Assembly: GCF_009389715.1 (NCBI RefSeq) | Contig: NC_052409.1 | Coordinates: forward strand, 3,375,275 to 3,439,274 | DNA from: Phoenix dactylifera | Lineage: Eukaryota; Streptophyta; Magnoliopsida; Arecales; Arecaceae | Direction of reading: 5' to 3' | DNA: 64,000 bases | Part shown: in pieces, positions 44,195 to 57,300 of the stretch | How positions within the stretch are numbered: position 1 is the stretch's first letter | Layout of the letters: the number at the start of each line of letters is the position of its first letter | Notes under the pieces: generated by a model | The model's input: only the letters and a program-made list of their open reading frames with translations | What the model was told of the DNA's origin: nothing | The model's database searches: none | Made by a program: the position numbers and the translations under genes

Positions 44195-46341
44195 ATGGGA
44201 TGCAATTCGATCGAGGATTACTGGATCGATGGCGGAGGGTCGGATGGAGAGTTGCGCTGCGCTCTAGAGAGTTTCTGCGATTTGGCTCCGACATCCGGGT
44301 ACGACAACGGATTTTTTTTTTCTAGGTTCCTTACGTTCAGTGCATCGCCGTGTTGTGAGGAGTCGAATTAGATCAGGCACCGATCACGCCCAGTAGCCAA
44401 GATTCTTGGGGCAATCGGTCATGCTCTGCTCAGTCGATTCGAGCTCGCCCCGAGATTCTTGGGATACTGGGGTTTCCTTTGATATTATCGTATTTGTTTG
44501 TGTAGTATATGCGTCTTTCTTCCGATGATCCAATGGTTTCAGTGAAAATTTTAACAGAATTGGGATTCAAGGGGCATGCATAGATGTTTGCAGTCTTGAC
44601 CAGGCCAGCTCGCGCAAAAGGTACAATTTTTTCTTGATTTTGATATTATATGATGGATATATTAAGCATCTAAAATGGAAAATGCCCTGTTTTTAATAGC
44701 CAACATCGTGTGCAGAATATCGATTTTTAACTTGCATAGATCGGTAATTTCGTGGCCAAGCTCTACAATTTAGCTAATTCTTTATCTTAATCTTGATAAA
44801 AAAGTATTCTGATCACCTCTTAACCATTTCTTAACATAAAGCGTCTATCCTACGTCCTTTTATATTCTTGCTTTCTCAAAATTGCACAAGTACATTATAT
44901 TGTTATTTCTTTTATTTATAAATATTTTGCATCATAATATTTTGAACTAATTTGCACCATTCTAGTTGGTATTAATAAAAGCCAGGAGCCTTTTGCAAAT
45001 TTCTAGCTGAAGGGAGTATATCAAAAACTCACGTTCTCTAAATTTTCCAGGGTAAGAGATGAATCATGTTCAGGACCCAAGACTAAAGCGTGCCGTGAGA
45101 AAATGCGGCGGGATAGGCTAAATGATAGGTACTCCATTAATCACACTGAAACAGAAATGTGGAAGTGCTAGAGACTAGTTAGCAGAAAAGGTTTTCTTCC
45201 ACATCCATTATTCCATTCTCACTTATTATTGTTTGATTAACTTTCGATTTTCACATTTTAGGTTTTTGGAATTGAGTTCCATCCTTGATCCTGGTAGGCC
45301 TCCGAAGTCTGACAGAGCCAGTATTTTGAGCGATGCGGCTCGTGTATTGGTACAGTTAAGAAGTGAAGCACAACAACTTAAGGAATCAAATGAAAATCTC
45401 CAAGAAACAATTAAAGATCTAAAGGTCTTACCATGCCATTACGCTTTATTCTCTTTCTATGGACATAACACAGCTTCTGATAGCCGACTTAAATTTCATT
45501 AGGTTATGTTATTATAAGTTTCTTGCTGAAGTATAGTTGTGTAGTTTGACATTTTAACCCCTACAGGTGAGGGGAAGGACATAAGAAAAGGTGGAGATAC
45601 CATATCAATCATCTAACAGAATATATATTTCTTCCATAACTGAATGAATGATGCACATAATTTTACCAAAAAAAAATGGTGCAGTAATTTCCTTCCAGAA
45701 AGATCAATGTGCTTTTTGAGGACTTCTCTTCTACAGAGGTTTTGATAGTGAAGCATGATGTTGCCACAGCAAGCAGCCTTAAATTGGAGAAAATGTTCGA
45801 GCAATTAAAGACTTAGTGAAGTATATGAACTGCAGGGTATAAGCTAAGTCTCCAAAAGACAAAGAATATGTGTGAATAGATGAAAAACAAATGCTTTTCT
45901 GGAATATGTGATCAATTCACTTTGAAATGCATAATAAGTTAAGGTATTTGTAGATAAATTGTCCAGCTGATCTTTTTAACACAAGTTTGTGTTTGCATGA
46001 CCAAGTTTTACCTTATCTATATGTGATATTCTTATGCATCTTCTTTGTTTTTTCAGGTGGAGAAGAATGAGCTTCGGGATGAGAAGACGAGGTTGAAGGC
46101 AGATAAGGAGAGATTAGAGCAACAAGTCAAGGCCATGAGCGTGCCTCCAGCAGGATTTTTGCCACATCCAATTTCATTCCATGCTGCTGCTGCCCCTGTT
46201 GCATATGCTCCGCATGGTCAGGCTCCAGCAAACAAAGCTGCCTCCGTTACTGCATTCCCTGGTGTGGCCATGTGGCAATGGTTGCCTCCTGCAGTTGTGG
46301 ATACCACACAAGACACCAAGCTTTGGCCTCCCAATGCATAG
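44195..46341 (+). CDS. bHLH transcription factor, subgroup IVc (ILR3/bHLH34/104/115-like)
   Basis: Four exons, 44195-44298, 45051-45128, 45262-45424 and 46057-46341, give 209 residues. The start MGCNSIEDYWIDGG has a G at +4 and no upstream ATG in the presumed leader. The basic region KTKACREKMRRDRLNDRF (about 45-62) has the E-box contacts E51 and R54/R55. The helix-loop-helix runs to about residue 97. A leucine zipper with repeated KNELRDEKTRLKADKERLEQQ extends to about 148. The C-terminus FPGVAMWQWLPPAVVDTTQD matches the conserved IVc tail, which in Arabidopsis is bound by the BRUTUS ubiquitin ligases. Relatives dimerise and activate subgroup Ib bHLH genes under iron deficiency. It lacks the long acidic N-terminus of ILR3, so it is nearer the short members. 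Group assignment is firm, orthology is not. Confidence 0.94.
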
Positions 46342-47744
46342 GCAGTCAAAGAGCAGCCATTGCATCATTTTGCTGACTGTTCTTTTGCTTCATTTTTCTC
46401 TTGTGCTAAATTTTAGTATGTATAGTCTCTAATGGGAGTTCATGTGGTCCGCTTGTGGCGTAGTTATTATGCGGCAGTCTAAAATGATGCTGTGACATTT
46501 TTACTCGATTGGTGATTTTGCAAGGATTATGCTTGTGTGAGTATTTCAAAACCCATGCAAGCACATTGTCTTACAGCTCTATTACTTCATATTATGGGAT
46601 TTCTGGTCCGAAACAATCCTTTTATCAGAGTACCATTCAAGATTGAAGAAAACCATGTTACCACTTGTAAGTGCATCATTCCTTAGTTGCCGTAAGCTGC
46701 TGCATTCTGTGCAATTATACAACTGGATGGCTTCAGAGTCCTGTTCTCTACTAAAAAGAAAAGGAGAAGGAGAAGTTTTTCTTGCAAGAGTCTAAAATCA
46801 CTTTTGCTGCGCTTGAAGTTTGGTATTGAAATACTCTTAACCTTATTGGACAAGCGGGAGTTGAAATTCAAAAAAGTCATCTATATCAAGCCAGATCTTA
46901 TGGGCAACAAATTTAGAAAAATTCTGTTTTCTTTATCATTGATGTATGTGTTGCCGATCAGATCTGATTTGATAATGACTGATTTTAAATATGAATTTCA
47001 CCTCTCTTTTGTCCAAAATTGTAGAGTGTTAAACAGTACTTAATTTAAAACTTAATTACTAAATAAGAACAAGAGACTGAAAATGAACAAATCTTTGATG
47101 ATAGTTTATATATTTCACACAAAGAGGAGGGGAAAGATACTTATTATTACTTTTGCTGCTGACATTAGACCAACACAGGATTGGTGAAGTGTAAGGCGCT
47201 CACGCAACATGGATATATGTTAAAAATCCATAGATTTGTTCCCAAATCATCCTATAAGTGAAAAGGGAGGCATTTGAATTTTTTCTTTCTGAAAAAAAGT
47301 TCCTTCAACCTTTTTCTCAGTGATGCAAAAAGGTAATAGCAAAAGACGTAACCAGGGTACAATTTTCACTTGTCTCAGCATTGCCGATCTTTGGTGATGT
47401 GAAAGCATGAAAGAAGATATTTCTAATGTTCTACACTGCTATCCGTCAGTCTTATTCTCCGGGCCCTTTGGATGGTTTTGGAGTCCCACGTTTCCAACAA
47501 TAAGGGCTTTAAAAGATGCGCCCGAGTCCTAGTTTAACTGCCCTACTCTGTTACACACTATTACACGGTTAGCGGGCCCTCAGTATTCATTTCCAAATTC
47601 TTGGCTTTGGAAACTTTGCTCAAGACAGGGGTGCCCTGAAGGGAAACTTACCTCATGGTTTCATATATAGTTTAAGCTCATGACAGGAAGAGACAAACCT
47701 TTAAAATCACTATTACCGTAATTAGTAGCAAATCTTAAAAAACA
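46342..47744. other. bHLH 3' flank and intergenic stretch
   Basis: Holds the bHLH 3' UTR at the left and then ordinary DNA. Short ORFs near 46800-47040 have no recognisable domain. Confidence 0.45.
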
Positions 47745-47859
47745 CTAAATCAACATTTCGACCAAGGTCGGGAACCTGCCCTGTTCTCCAGATGGGGGAA
47801 GATGCTGCCGCAAAGCATCGATAACCTGGTCTGCCTGATAATTTGCCTCTGGGCTTGCA
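47745..47859 (-). other. exon-like 38-codon segment, possible alternative last exon of the U-box gene
   Basis: On the minus strand a good acceptor (CTAAAACTATGTTACAG) is followed at 47859 by a frame that reads ASPEANYQADQVIDALRQHL then PPSGEQGRFPTLVEMLI and a stop. Its phase (one base before the first full codon) fits exon 11 of the U-box gene, which ends with two spare bases. It lies about 500 bp past that gene's apparent stop. I do not recognise the peptide. It could be an alternative terminal exon, the remains of another gene, or chance. Confidence 0.35.
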
Positions 47860-48364
47860 CTGTAACATAGTTTTAGCATATCTAATGATTCCTACAAGGC
47901 CTCAAATCTAAACTTGAATTCAGTGGGCACTAAGACATATCAATAAAACAACCAAAACAACAGTGTACATCGAACAATAACTAGAAATAATCACTTAACC
48001 CAACATGCTTTGCAACGTCAACATAACTAGCCATTTGACTGGATTCTGCATATCACAATTAGTATTAAATTTCTTAGTCCTTGATCTCTATTGCACACAG
48101 CAGGGGTGCAAGGCACCAGAGACAGTTACATGGGACATCATTTGCCGGTTACAACAGCTCTGTAACACTGGCCTTTGATTTTTACAGGATTTGAGGGCTT
48201 ATATTGGCCCCAATCCTCTTTTCTTTCTTCTCCCTGGCAGAACAACTTCAGAAAGATACGCACGTACATGGGGATCCGCCAAAAATGTACAATAACTGGC
48301 CAAAGAGAGGAGCCACATGACCAAAGCAGGCAGAGGATGCAATAAAAGTATCCATGTGATTCTG

Positions 48365-51300
48365 TCAACTGCTGCTCTGAAGCAGTGGTTCTGGCTGAGC
48401 CCTGTCATCAGCTTGAGAGCATGGGAGTTTCTGGAGAGAGCGGTATTGCAAGCGTACGCTTTCTCCACTGTCAAGAATCTTGAGGAGATACCTACAAGTC
48501 AGATCTATGGTTTTAGAGACTTGCTACATTTCAACACACGATACACTTAAAAACCGTAAAAACCCTGCAAGGTTACCAGCCATTCAAGCATTGGGATGTG
48601 ATCACTGCTTCCCTTCCAACAAATTTGTCAGGGGTCCTCCTGTTTCCCTGTATATTTTCTAGTGTCAACACTTTTTCTCCAGAAGTATATCATACCATGG
48701 TACAGGTAATAACTTTATAAGTATAGGCTTGTAGCAAAAGAATTCACCTTGATCAACACTTTCTCATTCACTGCAAATGGATATTGAACTCCTTTTAGCG
48801 GTCTAGGGCTGTCACTGTCAACCGCCACCTCACCATTTTCCTGATAATTTCACAAAATAAATAAAAAAGTTGTAACAACCGTGGAAACTTATTTTGGCCA
48901 CTAAATTAGCTTTGCAACAGATTGTCAGAAGTGTACCTTGCCTAGTTTCTTCAGGGCATCCATCTGCTCGCCTACTTCTTTCCTGCGTTTTCGGAGAGCA
49001 GCATTATGGAAGAGTCTCCTGTCATCCTCCATCTTCACTGCTGTAGCTGCAGCTCTCAAAGCTGTAAGAAAATAGGATGAGGAAAAAAAAAGTTAATAAC
49101 TAGCCAAAAACGTACAAGGATCAAGCTTTACTGGAAAATTTTGCACAAGATCAGCAAGTACCAAAGTTAGGGACCAAGGACCCCGGATCTATTTCAGAAC
49201 TGCATAGAGTACATCTAGCCTGATTGAAAAAGAACACAGCAAAAAAGATAGACATTGATTATTTCTTTATGCTGACAAAAGAAACCAAAAGATATGAATC
49301 AATAGTTTCGTAAAAGAAGCCAGACAAGAATATACAACAGGTCTTGAATTTCGTTAATCAAGTTTGTATTAGAATTTTGCTGAAGCAAAAATAGCACCCT
49401 TACAAATACAGAACAAGGTTCATAGTAAAAAATACCACAGTTGCAGATTATACCCTGGGCAAAATAGTCCAGAACACCCCCAATAACCTTTTTTTCCAAA
49501 TTGCTAAATGTATTTCCAATTTAAACCAATACAAAGCCCTGAGTCCTTCAGCCTAAAATCCTCTCAAAATTCAGATATCGTCACTGTTCCTCAATCCACA
49601 GCAGGGTTCTTTTTTTATCTCTCACACCACTGCTGCTACTATAAGCCTATACTGATTTTTCTCTTAAATTTGCAGTTTGAAGGAGAGTAACTACTATAGT
49701 AGCCCTAAGTCCTGCCTAGAATCCTCTCAAAATTCAGACATCATCACTGTTTCCCAATCCACAGGATTATTTTTTTATCTCACACCACTGTTGCTGACAT
49801 AAACCTATACTGAATTTTCTCTTAAATTTGCAGTTTAATGGAGAGTAACTACTACTAGCCTGCAAACTTTAATCCACTTTGAGAACTCATAATTAGGGCT
49901 AACAATTGGGTCGGGTCAGGTCAAAAAATCTTTCAACCTGAATCCACCCTATTTATTAAAAACCTAGACCTGAAACTGATCTCTTTTTATTTATTGAACA
50001 GGTAAACTAACCCGACCCACACAACCCATATCATAAATGGGTTGAATCAAGTTAAATAATAAACAGGTTAAGCGGGTCTTAAATGGATTAAATAAACGAT
50101 TAAGTGGGTCTTAAACGGGTCAAGTGGATCGGGTTAAATGGGCCCTAAGTGGGAGTAGCTTTTAAATGGGCCAAAACAAGTCCGAGGTCTAAACCTAAAA
50201 TTGACTCGCTTAATAAATGGGTCCAAGTGGCTCGACCCGTTTATGACCCAGACCTATTTATGCCAAACCCGAACCCATTTAAAGTGGATCAGATGCGGGT
50301 TAGATCATAACTTGCCACAGTTATTCATAATTTTTCCCTAGTTCACAACATTCAGTTTTACTCTCACTTTCCCCCTCCTATATGCATTATCCGATTAGTT
50401 ATTTTCTATTACCTATTGGAGGCTAAACTAATAAGTAACAATTTAAGTTTGATTACTTGAATCATATCACCATACTTCATATACTGCTTGTTCAGAGCAT
50501 TACATGAAGACCAAATGAGAAGGATCCACACATACCATTTCTATGACTTTCTTCAACATGTGGCCACCAAATGAATGCCCGCAAGATACAACCATAGCAT
50601 CCTCAAGGAATGCCCCCCTGTAACAACAGAATTTGACAATAAATCCATGAGAACCCATATCACACGAACACAAGATTGGAAATAAGAATAAGTCTGTCGA
50701 AAATTCATTTGCGTTGCACAAGCATCCAAAGTCAATAAACATCTGGAGCCTCTCTGCCAAACGTAATCAGAAAATATAGCATTTGGATAAAGTTAAGCGC
50801 TCTACTTCCATGTGATAACAATAATAGTAGCAAAACCACATAAATTTTCCTATACAACATCTATTATGGGAAAACAGATAATATATGTAGAGTTATAGAT
50901 ACATGCATGCACACCCATCAACCTGCAGCATGCATTACACATATTGAAGAATGCATCAGAAGGGTACAAGTTCTAAAGGTAAAGAAGCTACAGAAAAGAA
51001 ATATTCTGGTGAAAAATTGAGGTTCAAATGGAAACTACAGGAAAAGGTTATCTTGAATATCTTCTTCAAGGAGTGGCTAAAGATCCAGCTACATGAGCAC
51101 AAAAGAAGATTAACGTAAAGTACGTTTGGCTTTAATTCCACTATAAAAAAAGGTATATTTGGCTGTTTATGATTTTACAAAAAGATAAAGGGGATCTGAA
51201 CACCACTCAAGCCACTCAAGATTGATAAAGTGAAACTAGAGATGTAGATAATTTTACTGTACTAAGTTGGATATAATTCAATCTAAATAATTGATGATAA

Positions 51301-54300
51301 TTATGAAAGATAGAAATGATCTCTCAAAGAAAAGGAAAGATGGAAATGTTCTTTCCAGAAGTTGTTAAATGGGCTCCCAATAAAATATAATCTTAGAGAA
51401 GCTACAAATAAGGTGGACAAAGATGTACAATGGGTCAATAAGGATAACTAGCAAGGAATGCGAACCCGTCCCGAATCGTGCTAGTGGCGGATCGGAACGG
51501 TTCCGGCATTCAAAATGGTAAACTGGCAAGTAGGAAGAGAGGGAGAAGGAAAGAGAGGAAGAGAGAGAGACAGGGGGGAGGGGGGAAGGAAGAGGAAGAG
51601 GGAGGGAGGGCCATTGGAGGCCTCTGAAGAGCGTCGAAGGGGCTCCGCCCTCCGGACCCCTGTTTCGAATAAAATAGGGGTCCATCGAGGCCCCTTTTTT
51701 TATTTTAAAAATTTTAAGTGATGTCGGCGATGGAGCCCCTCCGGCGACCCTCTCTCCCTTCCCCCCTCTCTCTCTCTCTTTCTCTCTCCTATTCTCCCTC
51801 TCCCGCTCCCTCGCCCTCTCTGCAGTGACGGTACGGGCCTGACACGGAATGACACAGAGGCGCACCGAACCGTGTCGCCGGCCGACCGGTATAGGCTTCG
51901 GTACCAGCACAACAAACCTTGATAACTAGACTAGAGATCAATTTTGAGAAATAAAAAAGTTAAAGTACTAAGACTAGCTGATACACATGAATATATGGAA
52001 AATCATAGAAGAAATTGTGTTAGTTTTGCTATTCGCTTATTCTATGAGATCTTAATCATGCAGAAGATGACATCGATTGTAGAACAACTATGGGTACCCA
52101 TTTATTGAATAAGGTCGACTGCCAAAATTGTAACTAATGAAATCAAACTTATGAGGCACACTTCAATTTATGGGATAGGGTAACAAAATAATATCGACAA
52201 ATAACAAGAACTAGTCTGATTATTCTTCCTACTCCCTAGTACGATGGTTCACAAAAAGAACCAATGAGAACATCAAAAAAAAGTAAATAAAATGTAGAAA
52301 GAGAACTGAAACTTACGATAGAGGGTCTGAGAGGACACTTCTCAATGATGGTTCCCTAATTAGATTATGATCATCGCATGCCACCTAAGAGAGAATTCCA
52401 AACAGGAAGAAAAAGGCCAGAAATCAGTCTTGTGTTATCAATGTAAGGAAAATGCTAATTGGTACGTTAAAGTTGTGAGAAACATGTGATACATAATAAA
52501 ATGGAATATCCTCTGCTAGAAATGGTACTATAAATCTTTTTAAAAAATATGATGAGAATGTTCTTTATAGCTCAATTGATATTATTGGATAATTTTAGAT
52601 TTGGTGCTTATTTATTGTGATCCTTTTATGTTAGTGCCATGACCATGACCAGATAAAAACAACAGTATGACAAGGGCATAGAAGAGATGAATGATAAGGA
52701 ATCATTACAAGTAATATACAAAATATGAAGCAATAGGTCATTAGAGGGACATCTAAAGTAGTTCAAAAGTCAGGAATCTGAGAAAAGTCATATAAGGTAA
52801 TCCATAAGTTCTTGCTCTGCTAAATAGGAGTTGTAAATGATGATGGAATAGGAACCGTGTCTAAATAATATGACAGGTTTTTTTTCCTTCATTCTTTTCT
52901 CAAATTCTAGCTAGATTCCTCTGTTCTCTTTTCTTTTCTTTTATTGCTCTTCATTCTTCTTTGCATCCTTAACTTTCTTTTTAGTTTTTACTACAACAGA
53001 CTGAACTGTCATCCCTCTTTCTCCACTTTCTGTTCAGACCTCCTTTTTTTTACTCTTTATCTGGGATTCCAACTTCAGCTCCTTATGAGATTGTATGTAG
53101 TGACTGTAAAGTTGTGAAGCACTAACAACATCACACGATGTGGTAATGATTATCAATCGGGCATTATAGATCCTTCTTACATTTCTTATCCTTTTTAGAT
53201 ATTTTCATATTTTCTTTTATCCAAGATTTCCACCTAGATGTGTCCCTAATCTCCTAGCCCTAGGACCCTAACACTTTTGGCTCCAAGACTCCAACCAAAA
53301 AAAACTCTGTTTTCTTGTTTGACATAAATTCTTTACTTTGGGGCAAACTCTTGGATCTCCCTGGAAAAAACTTTGAAATGATTTCTAGTTTCTAGCTTCA
53401 TTTGAAGCTCAATTTTATAACTTGTTTGCTTCATCTATAACCAGCAGTAATCATAGAACTGATACAATTTTTTAGCATATCAGTCTTCTACAACAGTGGT
53501 AATTCTAACATCCCATAATATCTAGTCAACAGTATAGAATGAGATCCCCTATCTTCACAATTAAGTACGGAATGCTCACAAGATGAAGGAGAAGGAAAAA
53601 ACAATATGAAGATAGGAGATGCTTAAAATAGTAAACTCACATAGGTATTATCAGGAAGGTTGCACACATCTTCTTCAGCAGACAAGTCATCCATGAACTG
53701 GCTCACAGATATTGGTTGGTAACTTTGTGGGATTACATGGCCAGCAGCTGCAATTGGGGAGCAATCTAATATAGCATTGCTTTGAGGCATTAGTCTAAAT
53801 GTCAGTGATGCCCTACAAACAAAGATAAAACAGGTCAGGTATTAGGAATAAATCGGGTATCAATTGTGTGCACAAAGCCATGAATTGTCCACTTGAAACT
53901 CCACTGTTATTGCATAGCAAGGGTCTAGCTTAGGCAAACTTATGTAGATAAGTTATGAGCAGATTGATGTAAATTCAAACCTTCCAGCAGTCATCATTCC
54001 TGAAGAATAGTCACCAGCGATCCTATATGAGGCAGCCGGGCGAAGACCAGCAGTAGCATGACTAAGTGCCCTTCCCGTAACCAACAATAGGTCACCAGGA
54101 CCTGAACCCCCATCGGCTAGGTACCAACGACCATTTGGGTCACAAACCTATCAAAGCAGTAACTGAGCAAATGATTTCAAGGAACAGAAGTATCCAAATA
54201 CAGCGATATAATGATGTCAGAGGAAATGCATACCAGCTATCTTCCTTATAGTTAGAAAAAGTTTAAAGCTAAAATGAGAAGAGAGAAGAAGCAGAAGCAT

Positions 54301-57300
54301 TGGCAGGTGAAGCCTATTCCAGAACCCTATAACTACTAGTTGCTCAAAATTCATACTAAAAGAAGCTAAATACCTGAATCCCAGGACTGTCAGAAGCAAT
54401 TAATGTCAACATCCCTTTTTCGACTTCATTAGCCAAAGATTTTCCTGCTCCAATAGGCCCCTTGCCATTCTGTAATGAGGCATGAGAACAGGCTGCAACC
54501 AACACTGATGAAGAGACCTCATTGGCAGGTAGTGGGGTATCGTCAAGCAGATGGTTGAAAACACTGCCAAAATTTCTCACTATCATTCAAGGGAGAAAAT
54601 CACTGAAAAACAATTCAACCACATGCAACCATTTTATAGATATCAGCTAACACTAACATCCACAAAAACTATCTTACTCGCTGCGTAGACGAAGATGTCT
54701 TGCTATCGCACAGAGAGCAGCACGAGCTGCCTTTCCCATACATCTAAAAGCATCATTCATGCATGCGGGTGACAGGTCTCCATCTTCCAAAGCCCTAAAA
54801 TGCATTAAAATCAAAACAAAGAATTTAATCATCACAAAATACAAAAATGTAAATCACCCAAATATTAGTGAATTTTATGAAAAGTCATGCCAAATTGTAC
54901 AGATGCACAAGGAAACATTTTGGCACAGTTTACAACCTTTCGTTTCAATCAATACAAACGATAACTTTCTCTTCACCCTAGTGGCAGACATAATGAAGCA
55001 TCAGATGGCTTGAAGCCTTGAACATTGATGATTTTTTACCCCGTAAAAGTGTTTGATGTTGACTAACACTTGTATATAGTAAAATATTTTATAAAATTGC
55101 TCCAATTCTTATATTTTAGCCTTAAAAATAGATAGCACCGTTCCTCTTTATTTATGATATGACCAACATAGATAGCAGGGTTAGAAACAAATTCACTGTT
55201 TCCCTATACCCAATCATGGAGGGTGTGACTGCTTTTACACATACCCAGTCGGCTCTCTTTTCTTGACAAACACAGCATTTGAACCTGGAACCTCTCATCA
55301 GTGCATGCCAACAGACAGATCCATGTCCCTTTCATTTAGCTCTCTTTGAGCAAACATGTAATGAATATACATTTTTCTCGATTATGGAAAGCAAGTATGA
55401 AAAACATTTAGCTAAGGTGTAGAATATCAACATACAATAACAGAAAAATAGAGTCAACTCCAGCAAACCATCGAAACCCTCAGCAAAATACTATCCTTAA
55501 ATAAGATTATTAAACAACCCCATCCACTGCAGTCCCATCTGGAGCCAACATGTCCATATCACAGTGCCATCTCTAAAGACATCAAAGCTAATTCTCACCT
55601 CAGCATGCTCCACCACATCAAACCATTGCAACACCATCCATGATACATCATTGTCAACTCAATATACATCATAACTGGCTCCTTTAGAGCTCGAAGCAAT
55701 AATTAATGCCTCCTTAAAGTCACTGAAGCCAGCTGATGAATGCCTACTTGGAAATCATGAATAACAGAACCTATTAAATCCCAAATTACCCAACAAAAAC
55801 CCATCAACTTAATGTTTTAAATACATTCAAGGAGGATATGAACAAAAACTAGTAGCAAAATCTATGACTTTGGCATTCTAATCAACTATTACTCTCTGTA
55901 TAATTTTGGACAAACATCAGTTGAATACTTCAAATTTCAGATGACTTGGACTAAATTCCGAGTAACTAACAAACTGAATTATGGAACTTGGTGCAAAACA
56001 TGGCTCATCAAGAATGATAATTGCATCCTTATAAGTATGTCAAATGACAGTCAAATAGCTTAAAAGCAAAAGAAACTTAAATTTGGTGCAAAAGAAAATG
56101 AATAAAAAATATCCTCGAGTAAGTTGAGAATCATCGTTGCATCACTTTTAATTGATTGGCAAACCCTTGGATCTAGGTGGTCGGCCATCTCACTGAAGAA
56201 TCAGCAAAAAGTTCAAACACTTGTTCCTATGGTATATCATGTCCCATAAGCACATAATGCATGATCATTACCCAAATATGACATACAGTTATACATGGCA
56301 CAATCAAGGAATAGGAAAAATTAGGAGCATAACATAAATCATATAACAAGAGGAAGGACATCCGTCAATACTAGAAAACCTAGTTAAGGAAATCCTCTCG
56401 ATGTATCAAGGCTTTAACTCAACAAACATATTACCAAATAGCGATCAGATCTAGGTAACTAACTAAGTGATCCAAAACCTCAAATAAGTTGTCGACAGAA
56501 TATCATCAACACCACCCAAAAACCCTAAAAACATGAACATATTTATGTTGCTTCGCTCATCAAACCAGATATCTAGCTATAAAACATAATATATGCACAT
56601 CTGTAAACAGAACCCTAAAAGACAAACCTACTAAACAAGCACTTTCTTGCAAACCCTGTTTTGAAGAAAATCAGTCAGGCCTGTTGAACCAGCTTTTTTA
56701 TGAAGCACATGAACCATAATAGTGAGATGCTCATTAGTATTTCTGATGCTTATTACGTATAATAGGGATGTTTTGCACACACAATGGTGACTGGGAAATG
56801 TCAGAAAAGCAGCTTGTAAAATGGTAACCACAAAAATCAAAAGGCTAATTTGAGAAATGGGAACATGCATAAACCCATGCAATCTACACATGGGGGTTAG
56901 GCTGCATATGTTGGATTCTTTGCATACCCCCACAGTGGCGGGAGCCTCATACACCGGGCTGCCCATAAACACATACAATACAAGAAACTAGACGGCAAGT
57001 TTTATTCTGCTGATCCAAGGCTGTATAGATGAATCCACTTCTAATCCTTGCTCCAATCCAATGCCAAAATTTCTCTGAAATGGAAGTTTTTGAATCCTCT
57101 CCCCTTGATTTTATTCAAGCTTCTTTTGACTCCTTGATTTAAAAGTTTGTCCAATACACGAATGAATTTTCCAGATGTCATGAAGATTAATTCAAATTTA
57201 TCTTGCACCACCTAGCTCCTGTCACTTCTTATGCTCAAGCCATAGTTAGACTCCTCTTAAGATCTGCCTTCTTCTCATAAGATAAAAGAAACCCATAATG

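Noticed and set aside
46174-46432. ORFs of 64-83 codons over the last bHLH exon
   Set aside because: Out-of-frame readings of the true C-terminal exon.
51365-51910. 181-codon minus-strand ORF in U-box intron 6
   Set aside because: It translates the GA/CT arms of the MITE-like insertion; repetitive Arg/Glu and Pro/Ser content.
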